A stretch of DNA of 64,000 nt from JAEUOS01 sp965279115. GTDB taxonomy: Bacteria > Pseudomonadota > Gammaproteobacteria > Burkholderiales > JAEUOS01. Below, one piece after another: positions 17,803 through 27,008 of this stretch; positions within the stretch are counted from its first letter, which is position 1; every line of letters begins with the position of its first letter. The notes beneath the pieces were generated by a model. The model did no database searches. It was given only the letters and a program-made list of their open reading frames with translations, and had not been told where the DNA came from. Position numbers and translations under genes: made by a program. The stretch spans positions 1,426,001 through 1,490,000 of the forward strand of contig OZ257137.1 in NCBI GenBank assembly GCA_965279115.1. The letters are read 5' to 3'.

Positions 17803-18846
17803 TCACGTGACGTCGATGCGGTACACCCGCGCCGCGGTGGCAAGAAACAGCGCGTTCTTCTCCGCCGCGTTCATGCCTTCCGCGATGCGCTTGAAGGCGT
17901 TCCACAGCACCACGTAGCTGCAGGTGCCCTTGTCAACCGGGAAGTTGCTCTGGAACATGCAACGGTCCGGGCCGAAGGCTTCGATGCAGGCCTTCGCATA
18001 CGGCCCCCATCCCGCCGCCAGCGCGATCGAATCGGGCGGCTCGGGCCGGTCGGCAAAGTCGAAGCCGAACACCCGCATGCCCATGCCGCCGACCTTGACC
18101 ACGACGTTGGGACACTGCGCCAGGCGCGCGATGGCCGGCTGCCAGGCGCGGAACACCTCGTCGCGCTTGTCGGCGTAGGGGCCGATGCCGATCGCGCCGC
18201 CCACATGGTTGAGCACGATGGTGGTGTCGGGAAAGGCCTGCGCCAGGTCGACCAGTTCGTCCAGTTGCGTGTGATACATCCACGCGTCGAAAGTGAGGCG
18301 GCGCGGCGCCAGGCAGGCGAAGCCGCGGCGGAACTGCGCATCGGCGAGCAGCCCCGGCGGCGGGTTGGCGAGCGACCCGCGCGCGGCAGGGTCGGGGTGA
18401 TGGACGCTCGACTGGCGGATGCCGCGAAAGCGCTGCGACGCAATGGCGATGTGGGCGTCGAGCGCCGCGCCGGTTGCATCGCCCAGACGCAGGTCGACAT
18501 TGCCGACGATGGCCGCGGCGATGCGGCAGGGCCCGTGCGCGCCGCTGGCGCTGGCCTCGGCCACGCGGTTGACGAATTCGGTTTCGCCCAGGCTACGCAG
18601 TTCGGGCGGGCCTTCGGTGCGGTAGTGGGCGCCGCACTCCATGTAGGCGGTGGCGACGATGTTGTGGCCGGCGCCCGCATCGGCCAGCACCTCGGCATGC
18701 AGGTAGCGGTTGCCGGGGTGGTCCCACAGATGGTGGTGCGCATCGATGATGGGCAAGGCGGGGTCCAGCGCGGCCTCGCTGCGGCGGGCCAGCCAGTCGG
18801 GTCGGACGGGCAGGTGCGGACTGACGGGTTGCGGCTGGCTGCTCAA
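17803..18846 (-). CDS. amidohydrolase family protein (LigI / 2-pyrone-4,6-dicarboxylate lactonase-like)
   Basis: A 347-residue metal-dependent hydrolase of the COG3618 group. The metal-binding HxH is in IIDAHHHLWD near the N-terminus. Later landmarks are VLNHVGGAIG, VVVKVGGMG and the CMFQSNFPVDKG segment, whose Asp is the usual active-site acid. Relatives hydrolyse lactones such as 2-pyrone-4,6-dicarboxylate or aromatic side-products. The TTG at 18846 is preferred because GGAGG lies 7 bases upstream; a TTG eight codons earlier would place that site inside the gene. It is followed on the same strand from the acyl-CoA ligase gene with a 92-base gap, so co-transcription is possible. Confidence 0.85.
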   Translation of the reverse strand: MSSQPQPVSPHLPVRPDWLARRSEAALDPALPIIDAHHHLWDHPGNRYLHAEVLADAGAGHNIVATAYMECGAHYRTEGPPELRSLGETEFVNRVAEASASGAHGPCRIAAAIVGNVDLRLGDATGAALDAHIAIASQRFRGIRQSSVHHPDPAARGSLANPPPGLLADAQFRRGFACLAPRRLTFDAWMYHTQLDELVDLAQAFPDTTIVLNHVGGAIGIGPYADKRDEVFRAWQPAIARLAQCPNVVVKVGGMGMRVFGFDFADRPEPPDSIALAAGWGPYAKACIEAFGPDRCMFQSNFPVDKGTCSYVVLWNAFKRIAEGMNAAEKNALFLATAARVYRIDVT

Positions 18847-18938
18847 GGGCGGTCCTCCATGAATAGGCAATCCCTGCGGTCGGGCAGGGATCCCGGATCA
18901 TAACGGCCTGGCGCCACCATCGGCCGCGCGGCAGCGCC

Positions 18939-20630
18939 TCACGCCGACTGCCAGATCACCCGGCTGCCCGAGCGCTCCCAGCTTTCGTAGTGCACCGAGT
19001 AGATTTCCTCGATGCGGTTGCGCTTGACCTTGAAGGTGGGTGTGATGATGTCGTTGTCCACCGTCCAGGCGGTGGTCACCACGCACAGGCATGAGAGCTG
19101 CTCGTGCGGGTCGAGGGTGGCGTTGACGCCCTCCAGGTGCCTGACCAGAGAGCTTTCCAGCTCGGAACGGGCCGCCGGGTCGCCGGCCAGCGCGGCGAAC
19201 TCCGCGTTGAGCATGGCGATGCCGAGCGGCTGGCCGAGGTTGGCGCCGGTGACCACGCAGGCTTCCAGCGCCTCATGCATGACCAGCTTGTCCTCGATGG
19301 GCGCCGGGGCCACGTACTTGCCCTTGCCGGTCTTGAACAGGTCCTTGATACGCCCGGTGATACGCAGCCTGCCCTCGGCATCGATCTGCCCCTTGTCGCC
19401 GGTGCGCAGCCAGCCGTCGGTGGTGAAGCTGGCGCGGCTTTGCTCGGGCTCCTTGTAGTAGCCCAGCATCATCGCCTCGCTCTTCATCTGGACTTCGCCG
19501 CTTTCGGCGTCGATGCGCGCCTCGACGCCTTCGTAGGCGGGCCCCACCGTCCCTTCCTGGTTGCGGCCCGGCACGGTGAGGTGCGAAAGCGCCAGGTTTT
19601 CGGTCATGCCATAGCCTTCGTTGATCGGCAGGCCGAGCTTGCGATACCAGGCCAAAAGCTCCAGCGGCATCGGTGCGGCGCCGCCGGCGGCGATGCGGCA
19701 CTGGTCCAGGCCGAGCGCCTTCAGGACCTTGCGCCGCACCAGGCCACCGATGATCGGGATCGACAGCAGCAGGTTGAGCTTGGCCGGCGGCATCTTGTGG
19801 TTGACACCCTGCTGGAACTTGACCCACAGGCGCGGCACCGAGAAGAAGATCGTCGGCCGCGCCCGTTGCATGTCCGCCGTGAAGGTCGCCAGCGAATCGG
19901 CGAAGTACAGCCGCATGCCGGTGCGCAGCCAGCCATGTTCCACCAGCATGCGCTCGACCACGTGGGCCAGCGGCAGGTAGGACAGCATGCGGTCCTCGCC
20001 GGTCATGGTGAGGCGCTTGATGCCCTTGTCCAGCGCCCAGGCGAAACTGCCGAAGGTGTGCATCACCCCCTTGGGGCGGCCGGTGGTGCCCGAGGTGTAG
20101 ATCAGGGTCGCGAGTTCGTCGGCGCCGCGCAGCACCTCGCCCGGCATCGGCTGGGTGCGCCCGCACAGCGTCTCCCAGCCGGTGTAGCTCTCGATCGCGT
20201 CGCGCGGCGACAGCGGATAGCTGATGCACGGCAGGCCGGCCGGCACGCCGGGCTTCATGCCCTCCCAGCCGTCAAGCTTGCCGATGAAGCAGGCGCGCGA
20301 CTCGCTGTGGGTGAGGATCTGGTTGATGGTGTCGGGCGCCAGCGTGGGGTAGAGGGGCACCGACACGTAGCCGGCCATCCAGATGGCCAGGTCGCTCATC
20401 AGCCACCAGGCGCAGTTCTTGGAGAGGATGGCGACCCGCGCCCCCGGCTCCCAGCCCTGCGCCTTCAGGTGGGCCGCCATGCGGCGCACCTGGTCGGCCA
20501 CCTCTGCCCAGGTGAAATCCCGGACCTCGGCGTTGCCCATCGGCTGGGTCAGGGCGATGCGCCCGGGGGCGGTTTTTTCCCACTCGTACAGGCGTTGCAG
20601 GGCCAGCAGCGTGTCGGGCACGGTCGTCAT
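18939..20630 (-). CDS. AMP-dependent acyl-CoA synthetase (long-chain type)
   Basis: A 563-residue adenylate-forming enzyme that activates a carboxylate with ATP and joins it to coenzyme A. The AMP/ATP P-loop LIYTSGTTGRPKGVMH is at about 176-191. The motifs YGMTEN, GWLRTGDKG and GRIKDLFKTGKGKYVAPAPIE follow in order. The C-terminal domain ends TPTFKVKRNRIEEIY, as in FACL-like long-chain synthetases. The N-terminus is complete, with AGGAGA upstream. It is near the low end of the length range for this subfamily. The next gene downstream on the strand is a LigI-like hydrolase, so an aromatic or alicyclic acid is a possible substrate besides fatty acids. Confidence 0.9.
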   Translation of the reverse strand: MTTVPDTLLALQRLYEWEKTAPGRIALTQPMGNAEVRDFTWAEVADQVRRMAAHLKAQGWEPGARVAILSKNCAWWLMSDLAIWMAGYVSVPLYPTLAPDTINQILTHSESRACFIGKLDGWEGMKPGVPAGLPCISYPLSPRDAIESYTGWETLCGRTQPMPGEVLRGADELATLIYTSGTTGRPKGVMHTFGSFAWALDKGIKRLTMTGEDRMLSYLPLAHVVERMLVEHGWLRTGMRLYFADSLATFTADMQRARPTIFFSVPRLWVKFQQGVNHKMPPAKLNLLLSIPIIGGLVRRKVLKALGLDQCRIAAGGAAPMPLELLAWYRKLGLPINEGYGMTENLALSHLTVPGRNQEGTVGPAYEGVEARIDAESGEVQMKSEAMMLGYYKEPEQSRASFTTDGWLRTGDKGQIDAEGRLRITGRIKDLFKTGKGKYVAPAPIEDKLVMHEALEACVVTGANLGQPLGIAMLNAEFAALAGDPAARSELESSLVRHLEGVNATLDPHEQLSCLCVVTTAWTVDNDIITPTFKVKRNRIEEIYSVHYESWERSGSRVIWQSA

Positions 20631-20806
20631 GTCGTCGTCTCCTCGTTTTGGCAGACGGCGACCCGGTCACGCGCATGCTCCTGCGCCGTCTGTCATGGAA
20701 TGATAAGACGATATCCGGCCGCGGCGCCATTGATCCATGGCAAATGGTCGCGTGATGCGACGCGGAGACCACCGTCCAGCGGGCGGCTACGGACAACGGG
20801 CTTGCC

Positions 20807-20830
20807 GGCCGGCGGGATGGTCCGCCGGCC
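20807..20830. terminator. perfect 9-bp hairpin between acyl-CoA ligase and upstream small gene
   Basis: GGCCGGCGG (20807-20815), loop GATGGT, CCGCCGGCC (20822-20830). It sits 10 bases past the stop of the leftward gene at 20841 and about 180 bases ahead of the ligase start. No T run follows on either strand. It probably ends transcription of the small gene. The rest of 20631-20840 shows no gene. Confidence 0.5.
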
Positions 20831-20840
20831 CCGCACCAGG

Positions 20841-21125
20841 CTAGTGCGTGAACCCCGCCATCGGGCGCACCTGCGGCAAGCTGAACTCCTTGCCGACCTT
20901 GGCGCATGCTTCGATGTAGTTGCGCCGCGCGGCGGGTGGCAGGGCGTCGATATCGACATCGCCCGACTCGTCGCACGGAAAGGCCAGTGCATGGCCCTGG
21001 CGGAACAGGGAGGAGAAGCACACCTCGAAACGCTCGACGCGCGCATGCTGGATGCGCCGGGGTGCGGATTCGGTAGCAACGGAAACCAACTGCAAGGCAG
21101 TATCAGGCATGGATCGGCTGGGCAT
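20841..21125 (-). CDS. conserved hypothetical protein
   Basis: A protein of 94 residues from the ATG at 21125 (or 89 from 21110). It has no signal peptide or membrane segment. The core FEVCFSSLFRQGHALAFPCDESGDVDIDALPPAARRNYIEACAKVGKEF resembles a short protein I have often seen in betaproteobacterial genomes, with FPCD and DLDAL-like elements, but no function is known to me. The frame stays open upstream to 21263, where it would overlap the neighbouring TPR gene; the shorter start avoids this. Ribosome-binding sites are weak at both candidates. Confidence 0.6.
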   Translation of the reverse strand: MPSRSMPDTALQLVSVATESAPRRIQHARVERFEVCFSSLFRQGHALAFPCDESGDVDIDALPPAARRNYIEACAKVGKEFSLPQVRPMAGFTH

Positions 21126-21253
21126 GTCGGATCGCTCGTAGTGGACTGCGGTGGCTGGCGCCCCCCGGCGGCCTGCCCGTCGGGATCGTCCAGGCGGGAG
21201 CGATGCAAAACCCGAGCCAGATACCGCGTCGCAGCACTGCAGGTTTACGCGAA

Positions 21254-21739
21254 CTACCAGCAACCCTCGATGGTGTCCGAGACCTTCTCGTCGAACTCCA
21301 GCAGGATGCCGCGCGCGATGTTGCCGACCTCCGATTGGGGCTCCAGGCGCAGGATCATCTCGTACTGGGCGCGCGCGGCGGCGCGGTTGCCCATGCCGTC
21401 GAGCGCCAACCCGTAGAAGTAGCGCGCCGACGCGTTGGCCGGATCCAGCGCCAGACCCCGGACGAAATGCTCAATGGCGGCCGGAAAGCGGTTGTCCTGC
21501 AATTGCGTGAACGCCTCCGCAAACGCCTTGCGGGCCTCGGCCCGGGCTTGCGGTGATGCGGCCGCCGAAATCCGCCTGGCCTCCTCGACACTGACCGCCT
21601 GGGCGTGGACTGGTATCGGGCAGGCCGCGGCGAGCGCCAAAATGAGGCCTGCAAGCAACCAAAAAGCGAGTACACGCGCACCGAAATATCCTTGGTGGTC
21701 AATGATTCCTGAAACTTTTTCGATTCTGATGGGCAACAT
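21254..21739 (-). CDS. secreted tetratricopeptide-repeat protein
   Basis: A protein of about 161 residues. A hydrophobic N-terminal stretch (LAFWLLAGLILALAAACPIPVHAQA) ends in a typical AxA signal-peptidase site, so it is probably periplasmic. The mature part has at least two TPR-like helical pairs (AIEHFVRGLALDPANASARYFYGLALDGMG and AARAQYEMILRLEPQSEVGNIA), which usually mediate protein-protein contacts. The start is uncertain: 21739 lacks a clear ribosome-binding site, and an upstream ATG at 21778 is also possible. It is monocistronic as far as can be seen. Confidence 0.65.
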   Translation of the reverse strand: MLPIRIEKVSGIIDHQGYFGARVLAFWLLAGLILALAAACPIPVHAQAVSVEEARRISAAASPQARAEARKAFAEAFTQLQDNRFPAAIEHFVRGLALDPANASARYFYGLALDGMGNRAAARAQYEMILRLEPQSEVGNIARGILLEFDEKVSDTIEGCW

Positions 21740-21973
21740 ATGATGCTTTCGACGCTGCGACAATTCCGGCGAGGACACACGCGTGCAACCATCCTAGCGA
21801 CGCACCGTAACGGCGGATTGACCGGCATCAAGCACGCGTGATGTGGGATGCATGCCCGGCCATACGGGCGGGGCTCTTGAGCTACACATTTGCCCCCTCA
21901 CCTAGAATCGTGCTCGCCGAGTACGATTGCGGCGCAAGAGTCCGACATGCCCCAACAGGAGGGAACCCGCTGG
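21740..21973. other. 234-base intergenic region
   Basis: Divergent spacer between the TPR gene and the rightward hypothetical gene. No open frame with good support, tRNA or strong palindrome was seen. A GGAGGG at 21958-21963 is the ribosome-binding site for the ATG at 21974. Confidence 0.4.
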
Positions 21974-22477
21974 ATGGCACACGAAACCGTACAACCTGAA
22001 TCGGCCGAAGTATTGGCCGCCCGGCGCGCCGCCGAGGAAGCCTATTTGCAAGGCCTGGAGGGCGCGACCGTCGTCTATCTTGAGCGCAGAACCGTGTGCC
22101 TGATCCGCATGTCAAACGTCCGCACAGCTCAGGATATCTTCCATTCGTACGCCACGCCTTGTGGCCCGCAGGGGTTGCGCGTATTCCCGCACCCCTGGGG
22201 TTTTGGGGCACGCTGGGGCAATTTCAGCATCCGGCCCAGGCTGGTCGCAGGAGGTGCGTATTCGAACTGGCGCATATTCACTGATCCCGCGGTGATTGAA
22301 CGCACCACCCGTTTGCTCGAGGCTGCCAGTGGGCGCCTCGAAGGCGAACTCATTCCCCTGGAACCCCGGCAAGTCGGCGAGGGCCTGACGGTAACCGGCG
22401 TGATTCGCAGTTCGGCAGAAGTCAAGAACATCTACGATTACCTGCTGGACGTCGAATGTGGCAGCGACCTGCACTGA
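21974..22477 (+). CDS. hypothetical protein
   Basis: A 167-residue cytosolic-looking protein without membrane or signal segments. I do not recognise its family. The N-terminal third is helical and charged (ESAEVLAARRAAEEAYLQGLEG), followed by a region rich in aromatic residues (HPWGFGARWGNFSIRP). ATG 21974 is preferred to one at 21947 because GGAGGG lies 10 bases upstream. It stands alone between leftward genes. Codon use is a little less GC-biased than in its neighbours, but not strikingly so. Confidence 0.6.
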   Translation: MAHETVQPESAEVLAARRAAEEAYLQGLEGATVVYLERRTVCLIRMSNVRTAQDIFHSYATPCGPQGLRVFPHPWGFGARWGNFSIRPRLVAGGAYSNWRIFTDPAVIERTTRLLEAASGRLEGELIPLEPRQVGEGLTVTGVIRSSAEVKNIYDYLLDVECGSDLH

Positions 22478-22550
22478 AACCCGTTTCCCCTGACCGGCTA
22501 CCCGACCCGCTGCATCCAGCACCGCACAAGCTTCACGTTGAGCACCGCCC

Positions 22551-23510
22551 CTAATGCAGCCGGATGCCCTGTGACTGGATCACCCGCGCCCACTTGGCGG
22601 TTTCGGCGCGGATGTAGGCGGCGAAGTCGCCAAGGTTGAGGATGGAGGTCTCGATGCCGTTGGACTTGAACTGCGACTGCACTTCGTCCGACATGACCGC
22701 CTCGCGAATGGCCGCCACGAGGATGGATTCGGTGCGCGCCGGCAAGCCGGGCGGCGCGGCGATGCCGAACCACACCGTCGACTCGAAGCCCTTCAAGCCC
22801 AATTCCGCGATGGTCGGCAATTCGGGCGCGCTGGACGCGCGCGTGCTGCCGGTGGAAGCAATCGCCGTGAGCCGGCCGGCCTTGACATACGGCATCACGG
22901 TCGAGGCCGGCGCGAACATCACCCAGATGCGCCCGGCCAAGAGGTCCGTGATTGCCGCCGCGCTGCCCTGGTAGGGCACATGCACCATGCGCACGTCGGC
23001 CATCACCGAGAACAGCGCCGCCGCCATGTGGATGGCCGTGCCATTGCCCGCCGTGCCGTAGGCGACGTGGTCCGGCTGGTACTTCAGGCGCCGGATCAGG
23101 GCCTCCAGCGTTTCGATGCCCAGATCGGGGTTGAGCACGAGGATGTTGGGCACCCGGCCAATCAGCGCCAGCGGAGAGAGGTCGCGTGCGATGTCGACAT
23201 CGGTCGGGCTGTTGGCGGCGGTGTTGATGACATTGGCCACGGTGGCAAAGAACAGCACGTGGCCGTCCGGCGGCGCGGTGGCGACGGCGCGCGCGGCGAT
23301 GCCGCTGGAGGCGCCGGCGCGGTTTTCCACCACCACCTTTTGCCCGATGACCGGGCCCAGCTTTTGCGCGACGATGCGCGCGGCGACGTCGGATGAGCTG
23401 CCGGGCTGGAAGCCGACGATGATGCGCAGCGGCTTTTGCGGGTAGATGTCCTGTGCGGTGGCCGTGCCGGACACCGCCATCAGAAGCACCAGCCAGCTGC
23501 GGAGTCGCAT
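22551..23510 (-). CDS. Bug/TctC-type substrate-binding protein
   Basis: A 319-residue exported solute-binding protein. The Met at 23510 begins a compact signal peptide (RLRSWLVLLMAVSGTATAQ). Family segments are IYPQKPLRIIVGFQPGSSSD, KVVVENRAGASSG, PPDGHVLFFA, VAYGTAGNGTAIHM and HVPYQGSAAAITDLLAG. Longer in-frame openings upstream would overlap the divergent VOC gene and lose the signal. It is transcribed alone, divergent from the VOC gene, with 82 bases between them. Confidence 0.92.
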   Translation of the reverse strand: MRLRSWLVLLMAVSGTATAQDIYPQKPLRIIVGFQPGSSSDVAARIVAQKLGPVIGQKVVVENRAGASSGIAARAVATAPPDGHVLFFATVANVINTAANSPTDVDIARDLSPLALIGRVPNILVLNPDLGIETLEALIRRLKYQPDHVAYGTAGNGTAIHMAAALFSVMADVRMVHVPYQGSAAAITDLLAGRIWVMFAPASTVMPYVKAGRLTAIASTGSTRASSAPELPTIAELGLKGFESTVWFGIAAPPGLPARTESILVAAIREAVMSDEVQSQFKSNGIETSILNLGDFAAYIRAETAKWARVIQSQGIRLH

Positions 23511-23592
23511 GGAGTGGCGATCGGGAGAAAGTTGGAAACAGCCACCCATGATAGCCTCGCACGCCGCAGCAAGCCATGCAGCCAGGAGACCT

Positions 23593-24018
23593 ATGAACGA
23601 CAAGCTGGGGTTTGACCACATCCACCTGATCAGCCGCGACCCGCGCGCCGCGGCCGACTGGTATTGCGACAAGTTCGGCGGCGAGGTCACCACCGTGCAG
23701 GAGAACCTGCGCGGTGCGCCGCAGATCGACGTGCGGGTCGGCGGGATGACCCTCGTCATCCGCGGCCAGCGCCCCGGCGAACAACCCGCAGAGCCGGCGC
23801 CGATGCGCGCCTTCGACGGCTATTCCAGCCATGACGGCTGGGGCACCGACCACTTCGGCTTTACCTTTCATGGCGACCTGCGCGCTTTTTGCGCGGAACT
23901 CAAAGCCAAGGGTGTGCAGATGGCCGTGGAGCCGTGGGAGTTCAAGCCCGGGCTGGTGCTGTGCTACGTGGCCGCGCCGGATGGCGTGAGCATCGAACTG
24001 ATGCAGGCGGGTTCTTGA
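23593..24018 (+). CDS. VOC/glyoxalase family protein
   Basis: A 141-residue single vicinal-oxygen-chelate domain. It begins GFDHIHLISRDPRAAADWYCDKFGG, with the metal-ligand His in the first strand. A second His is in HFGFTFHGD and the terminal Glu in GVSIELMQ, consistent with one metal site per dimer interface. Start ATG 23593 has CAGGAGA upstream. The reaction is unknown; VOC proteins include lyases, isomerases and dioxygenases. Divergence from a Bug gene suggests a catabolic step linked to that transporter's ligand (inference). Confidence 0.82.
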   Translation: MNDKLGFDHIHLISRDPRAAADWYCDKFGGEVTTVQENLRGAPQIDVRVGGMTLVIRGQRPGEQPAEPAPMRAFDGYSSHDGWGTDHFGFTFHGDLRAFCAELKAKGVQMAVEPWEFKPGLVLCYVAAPDGVSIELMQAGS

Positions 24019-24063
24019 GCAGCAGGAGAATGTAGTGGCGCTGCCAGGCTGCCGGCATGCCGC

Positions 24064-25050
24064 ATGACCGGGCAGTCGCGTGGTTCCATGTTGCAACGCC
24101 TGCTACCCAGGAGAACCTGGACATGGGTCGCGGCAGCGTTGCTCGCCTTGCTGACCTGTGCCGCGGCGCTCTTCGCCTACGACATGCATGCGGCCCATGA
24201 GCGCGTCAACGCGCGCGGCACGGTGATTTCTTCCCCGCAAGGAAACATCGAGTACACCACCGGCGGATCCGGCCCGCCTGTATTGGTGATCCACGGCAGC
24301 GGCGGCGGTTACGACCAGGGCGAACTCCTGGCGGGTGCCGTGCTGGGTGGGCAATTCCGCTCGATTGTGCCCTCGCGCTTTGGCTACCTGCGCTCGACCT
24401 TTAACGAGGGCGCCACCTTCGACGACCAGGCGCATGCCTATGCCGCCCTGCTCGACCGCCTTGGCGTCAAGCGGGTGGCGGTGGTCGCCATGTCGCATGG
24501 CGGTCCTTCGGCCCTGCTGTTCGCGGTGCTTTATCCCGAGCGGGTGTCTTCGCTGACCCTGCTCTCCGCCGGCGTGGCCGCTTCCGCCGCCGCGTCCCAG
24601 GCTCAGGCCAACCGCAAGGGCGAAATGCTGATGACGATCTTCCAGCATGACGTGCCTTACTGGATTGTCTGCAAGCTGTTCCGTGGGCAATTGATGCGGC
24701 TGATGGGGGCGAGCGACACGGTCGTCGCCGGACTTTCGCCCGGCCAGCGGCAACTGGTGGACCAGATCATCGATTTCATGAACCCGGCCTCGCTGCGATC
24801 CGCCGGCACGGCCTTCGACAACAAGGCCGCGATGCCCAACGCGCGCATCACGGCGATACGCGCCCCCACCCTGGTGATCCATGCCGCGGATGACCAGTTG
24901 CAGCTGTTCCACAACGCCGAGTACGCCGCCGCCACCATACCGGGGGCGCGGCTCGCGCCTTTTGACAAGGGCGGGCACCTGCTGGTGAGCGTGGAGCAGG
25001 CGGCGATCCGCACGATGGTGCAAAAGCACATCGTCGACCACGGACCCTGA
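24064..25050 (+). CDS. membrane-anchored alpha/beta hydrolase
   Basis: A 328-residue alpha/beta-hydrolase with an N-terminal transmembrane anchor (about 18-40, WTWVAAALLALLTCAAALFAYD), so the catalytic domain likely faces the periplasm. The oxyanion region is VIHGSGGGYDQGE. The nucleophile serine lies in AMSHGGPS, a variant of GxSxG with Ala in place of the first Gly. The acid is in HAADDQLQ and the catalytic His in GGHLLVS. A second ATG at 24088 is possible, and neither start has a strong ribosome-binding site. Substrate unknown. The gap to the ABC gene (128 bases) holds no clear gene. Confidence 0.82.
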   Translation: MTGQSRGSMLQRLLPRRTWTWVAAALLALLTCAAALFAYDMHAAHERVNARGTVISSPQGNIEYTTGGSGPPVLVIHGSGGGYDQGELLAGAVLGGQFRSIVPSRFGYLRSTFNEGATFDDQAHAYAALLDRLGVKRVAVVAMSHGGPSALLFAVLYPERVSSLTLLSAGVAASAAASQAQANRKGEMLMTIFQHDVPYWIVCKLFRGQLMRLMGASDTVVAGLSPGQRQLVDQIIDFMNPASLRSAGTAFDNKAAMPNARITAIRAPTLVIHAADDQLQLFHNAEYAAATIPGARLAPFDKGGHLLVSVEQAAIRTMVQKHIVDHGP

Positions 25051-25178
25051 GCGTTCTCTTGCCATAATGCGGCACTGCGCACACTGACTCATCCGCGGCA
25101 GCCCCACAATATGCGCTGCCACGCGCGGCGCCGCGAGCCGCAAGCCGTGTCGCACCTGCCATCCAGAGCGGAGACCCC

Positions 25179-26159
25179 ATGTCCACATCGGCCATTGCCG
25201 AACCGATTCGCCCCGCAACAAGTGACGCCATCGTCTCCGTGCGGGGCGTCAGCAAGACCTACGCCAGCGGATTTGTGGCGCTCAAGCATATTGACCTGGA
25301 TATCAGGCGTGGCGAGATCTTCGCCCTGCTGGGCCCGAACGGCGCCGGCAAGACCACGCTGATCGGCACCATCTGCGGGCTGGTCAACGCCAGTAGCGGC
25401 ACGATCGTCGCCGACGGCCACGACATCGTTAAGGACTACCGCGCCGCGCGCGCGGCCATCGGCCTGGTGCCGCAGGAACTGCACACCGACGCCTTCGAGA
25501 CGGTGCTGGCCACGGTGCGCTTTTCGCGCGGGCTGTTCGGCAAATCACCCGACCCGGCCTATCTGGAAAAGGTTTTGCGCGACCTCTCGCTGTGGGACAA
25601 GCGCGACTCGAAAATCATGACGCTTTCCGGCGGCATGAAGCGCCGCGTGCTGATCGCCAAGGCACTGTCGCATGAACCGAAGATCCTGTTCCTCGACGAG
25701 CCTTCCGCCGGGGTCGACGTGGAGCTGCGCCACGACATGTGGCGCATGGTGCGCGAACTGCGTGAACGCGGCACCACCATCATTTTGACCACCCACTACA
25801 TCGAGGAAGCCGAAGACATGGCCGACCGCATCGGCGTGATCAGCAAGGGCGAACTGATCGTGGTGGAAGACAAGCAGGTGTTGATGCGCAGGCTGGGCAA
25901 GAAGCAGCTCACCCTGACATTGCGAACCACGCTGAAGCAGGTGCCGCCGGCGCTCGCGGACTTAGCCCTGGAACTCTCCGCGGATGGCCATTTGCTGACC
26001 TACACCTTCGACAGCCAGAAAGAGGAAACCGGCATCGCCGCCCTGCTCAAGAAACTGGCCGACCACGGCATCGAGTTCAAGGACCTGCACTCCAGCGAAA
26101 GCTCGCTGGAAGACATTTTCGTGAGCCTGGTACACAAGCCGGCGGAGGTGGCGGCATGA
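25179..26159 (+). CDS. ABC transporter ATP-binding protein (ABC-2 export type)
   Basis: A 326-residue ATPase. Walker A GPNGAGKT (52-59), signature LSGGM (149-153), Walker B ILFLDEP (169-175) and the switch His (H206) are all intact. It has the C-terminal extension typical of NodI/YadG/CcmA-like exporters (about 230-320). GGAGA precedes the ATG. Its stop overlaps the permease start by four bases (ATGA), so the two form a coupled operon and a complete exporter, presumably a homodimer of each subunit. The substrate is unknown; relatives export polysaccharide, drugs or lipids. Confidence 0.93.
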   Translation: MSTSAIAEPIRPATSDAIVSVRGVSKTYASGFVALKHIDLDIRRGEIFALLGPNGAGKTTLIGTICGLVNASSGTIVADGHDIVKDYRAARAAIGLVPQELHTDAFETVLATVRFSRGLFGKSPDPAYLEKVLRDLSLWDKRDSKIMTLSGGMKRRVLIAKALSHEPKILFLDEPSAGVDVELRHDMWRMVRELRERGTTIILTTHYIEEAEDMADRIGVISKGELIVVEDKQVLMRRLGKKQLTLTLRTTLKQVPPALADLALELSADGHLLTYTFDSQKEETGIAALLKKLADHGIEFKDLHSSESSLEDIFVSLVHKPAEVAA

Positions 26160-26917
26160 ACATTCACGGCATACGCGCCATCTACCGCTTCGAAATGGCG
26201 CGTACCTTCCGCACCCTGATGCAAAGCATCGCCGCGCCGGTGCTTTCCACCTCCCTCTACTTCATCGTGTTCGGTGCGGCCATTGGCTCGCGGGTGGGCG
26301 ACATCGACGGCATCAGCTACGGCGCCTTCATCATCCCTGGCCTGGTAATGCTCTCGCTCCTGAACGAGAGCATCTCCAACGCGTCCTTCGGGATCTACAT
26401 GCCGAAGTGGTCCGGCACCGTGTACGAACTGCTCTCGGCCCCGGTGTCGTGGTTCGAGGTGGTGATCGGCTACGTGGGCGCCGCGGCCACCAAGTCGGTG
26501 ATGCTGGGCATCCTGATATTGGTGACGGCGCGCCTATTCGTGCCCTACAGCGTGGCCCACCCGGTTTGGATGATCGGCTTTCTGATACTCACCTCGGTGA
26601 CCTTCAGCCTGTTCGGCTTCATCATCGGGCTGTGGGCGGACGACTTCCAGAAACTGCAGGTGGTGCCGCTCTTGGTGGTGACACCGCTCACGTTTCTGGG
26701 CGGCGCGTTCTATTCGATCAACATGCTGCCGCCACTGTGGCAGAAAGTCACCCTGTTCAACCCGGTCGTGTACCTGATCAGCGGGTTCCGCTGGAGCTTC
26801 TACGGCGTGGCCGATGTGCACATCGCGGTGAGCACGGGCATGACGCTGGGGTTCATGGCGCTATGCCTGCTGCTGGTGTGGTGGCTGTTTCGCAGCGGGT
26901 ACAAGCTCAGGCGGTGA
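26156..26917 (+). CDS. ABC-2 type transporter permease
   Basis: A 253-residue inner-membrane permease with six predicted helices, of the ABC-2 (YadH/NodJ) family. Conserved features are the amphipathic N-terminus before the first helix (FEMARTFRTLMQSIAAPVLSTSLYFIVFG), SYGAFIIPGLVML, and the late stretch PLTFLGGAFYSINMLPPLWQ. The start overlaps the ATPase stop. The last 458 bp (26460-26917) recur in diverged form at 29676-30133. Confidence 0.92.
   Translation: MNIHGIRAIYRFEMARTFRTLMQSIAAPVLSTSLYFIVFGAAIGSRVGDIDGISYGAFIIPGLVMLSLLNESISNASFGIYMPKWSGTVYELLSAPVSWFEVVIGYVGAAATKSVMLGILILVTARLFVPYSVAHPVWMIGFLILTSVTFSLFGFIIGLWADDFQKLQVVPLLVVTPLTFLGGAFYSINMLPPLWQKVTLFNPVVYLISGFRWSFYGVADVHIAVSTGMTLGFMALCLLLVWWLFRSGYKLRR
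26460..26917 (+). repeat. 3' segment of the ABC permease gene, direct-repeat copy A
   Basis: This segment aligns without any insertion or deletion to 29676-30133, both ending at the permease stop codon, at a constant offset of 3,216 bases. By eye the DNA identity is roughly 90 % and the proteins differ at about a dozen of 151 residues. The similarity stops within a few bases upstream of 26460 and just after the stop codon. Confidence 0.9.
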
Positions 26918-27008
26918 GGAACGGCCAAGGCCGGCCGGTAGATTGAATGTAGGCCCTGGTTTTCAAGACCGGCTGTTTGGGTTTCGCCAAGAGTGGTAGC
27001 CAGCCGCC

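Noticed and set aside
15696..17810. A 704-codon plus-strand open frame
   Set aside because: Its first half is antisense to the SDR gene and its second half is out of frame with the hydroxyacid dehydrogenase, whose catalytic residues are intact.
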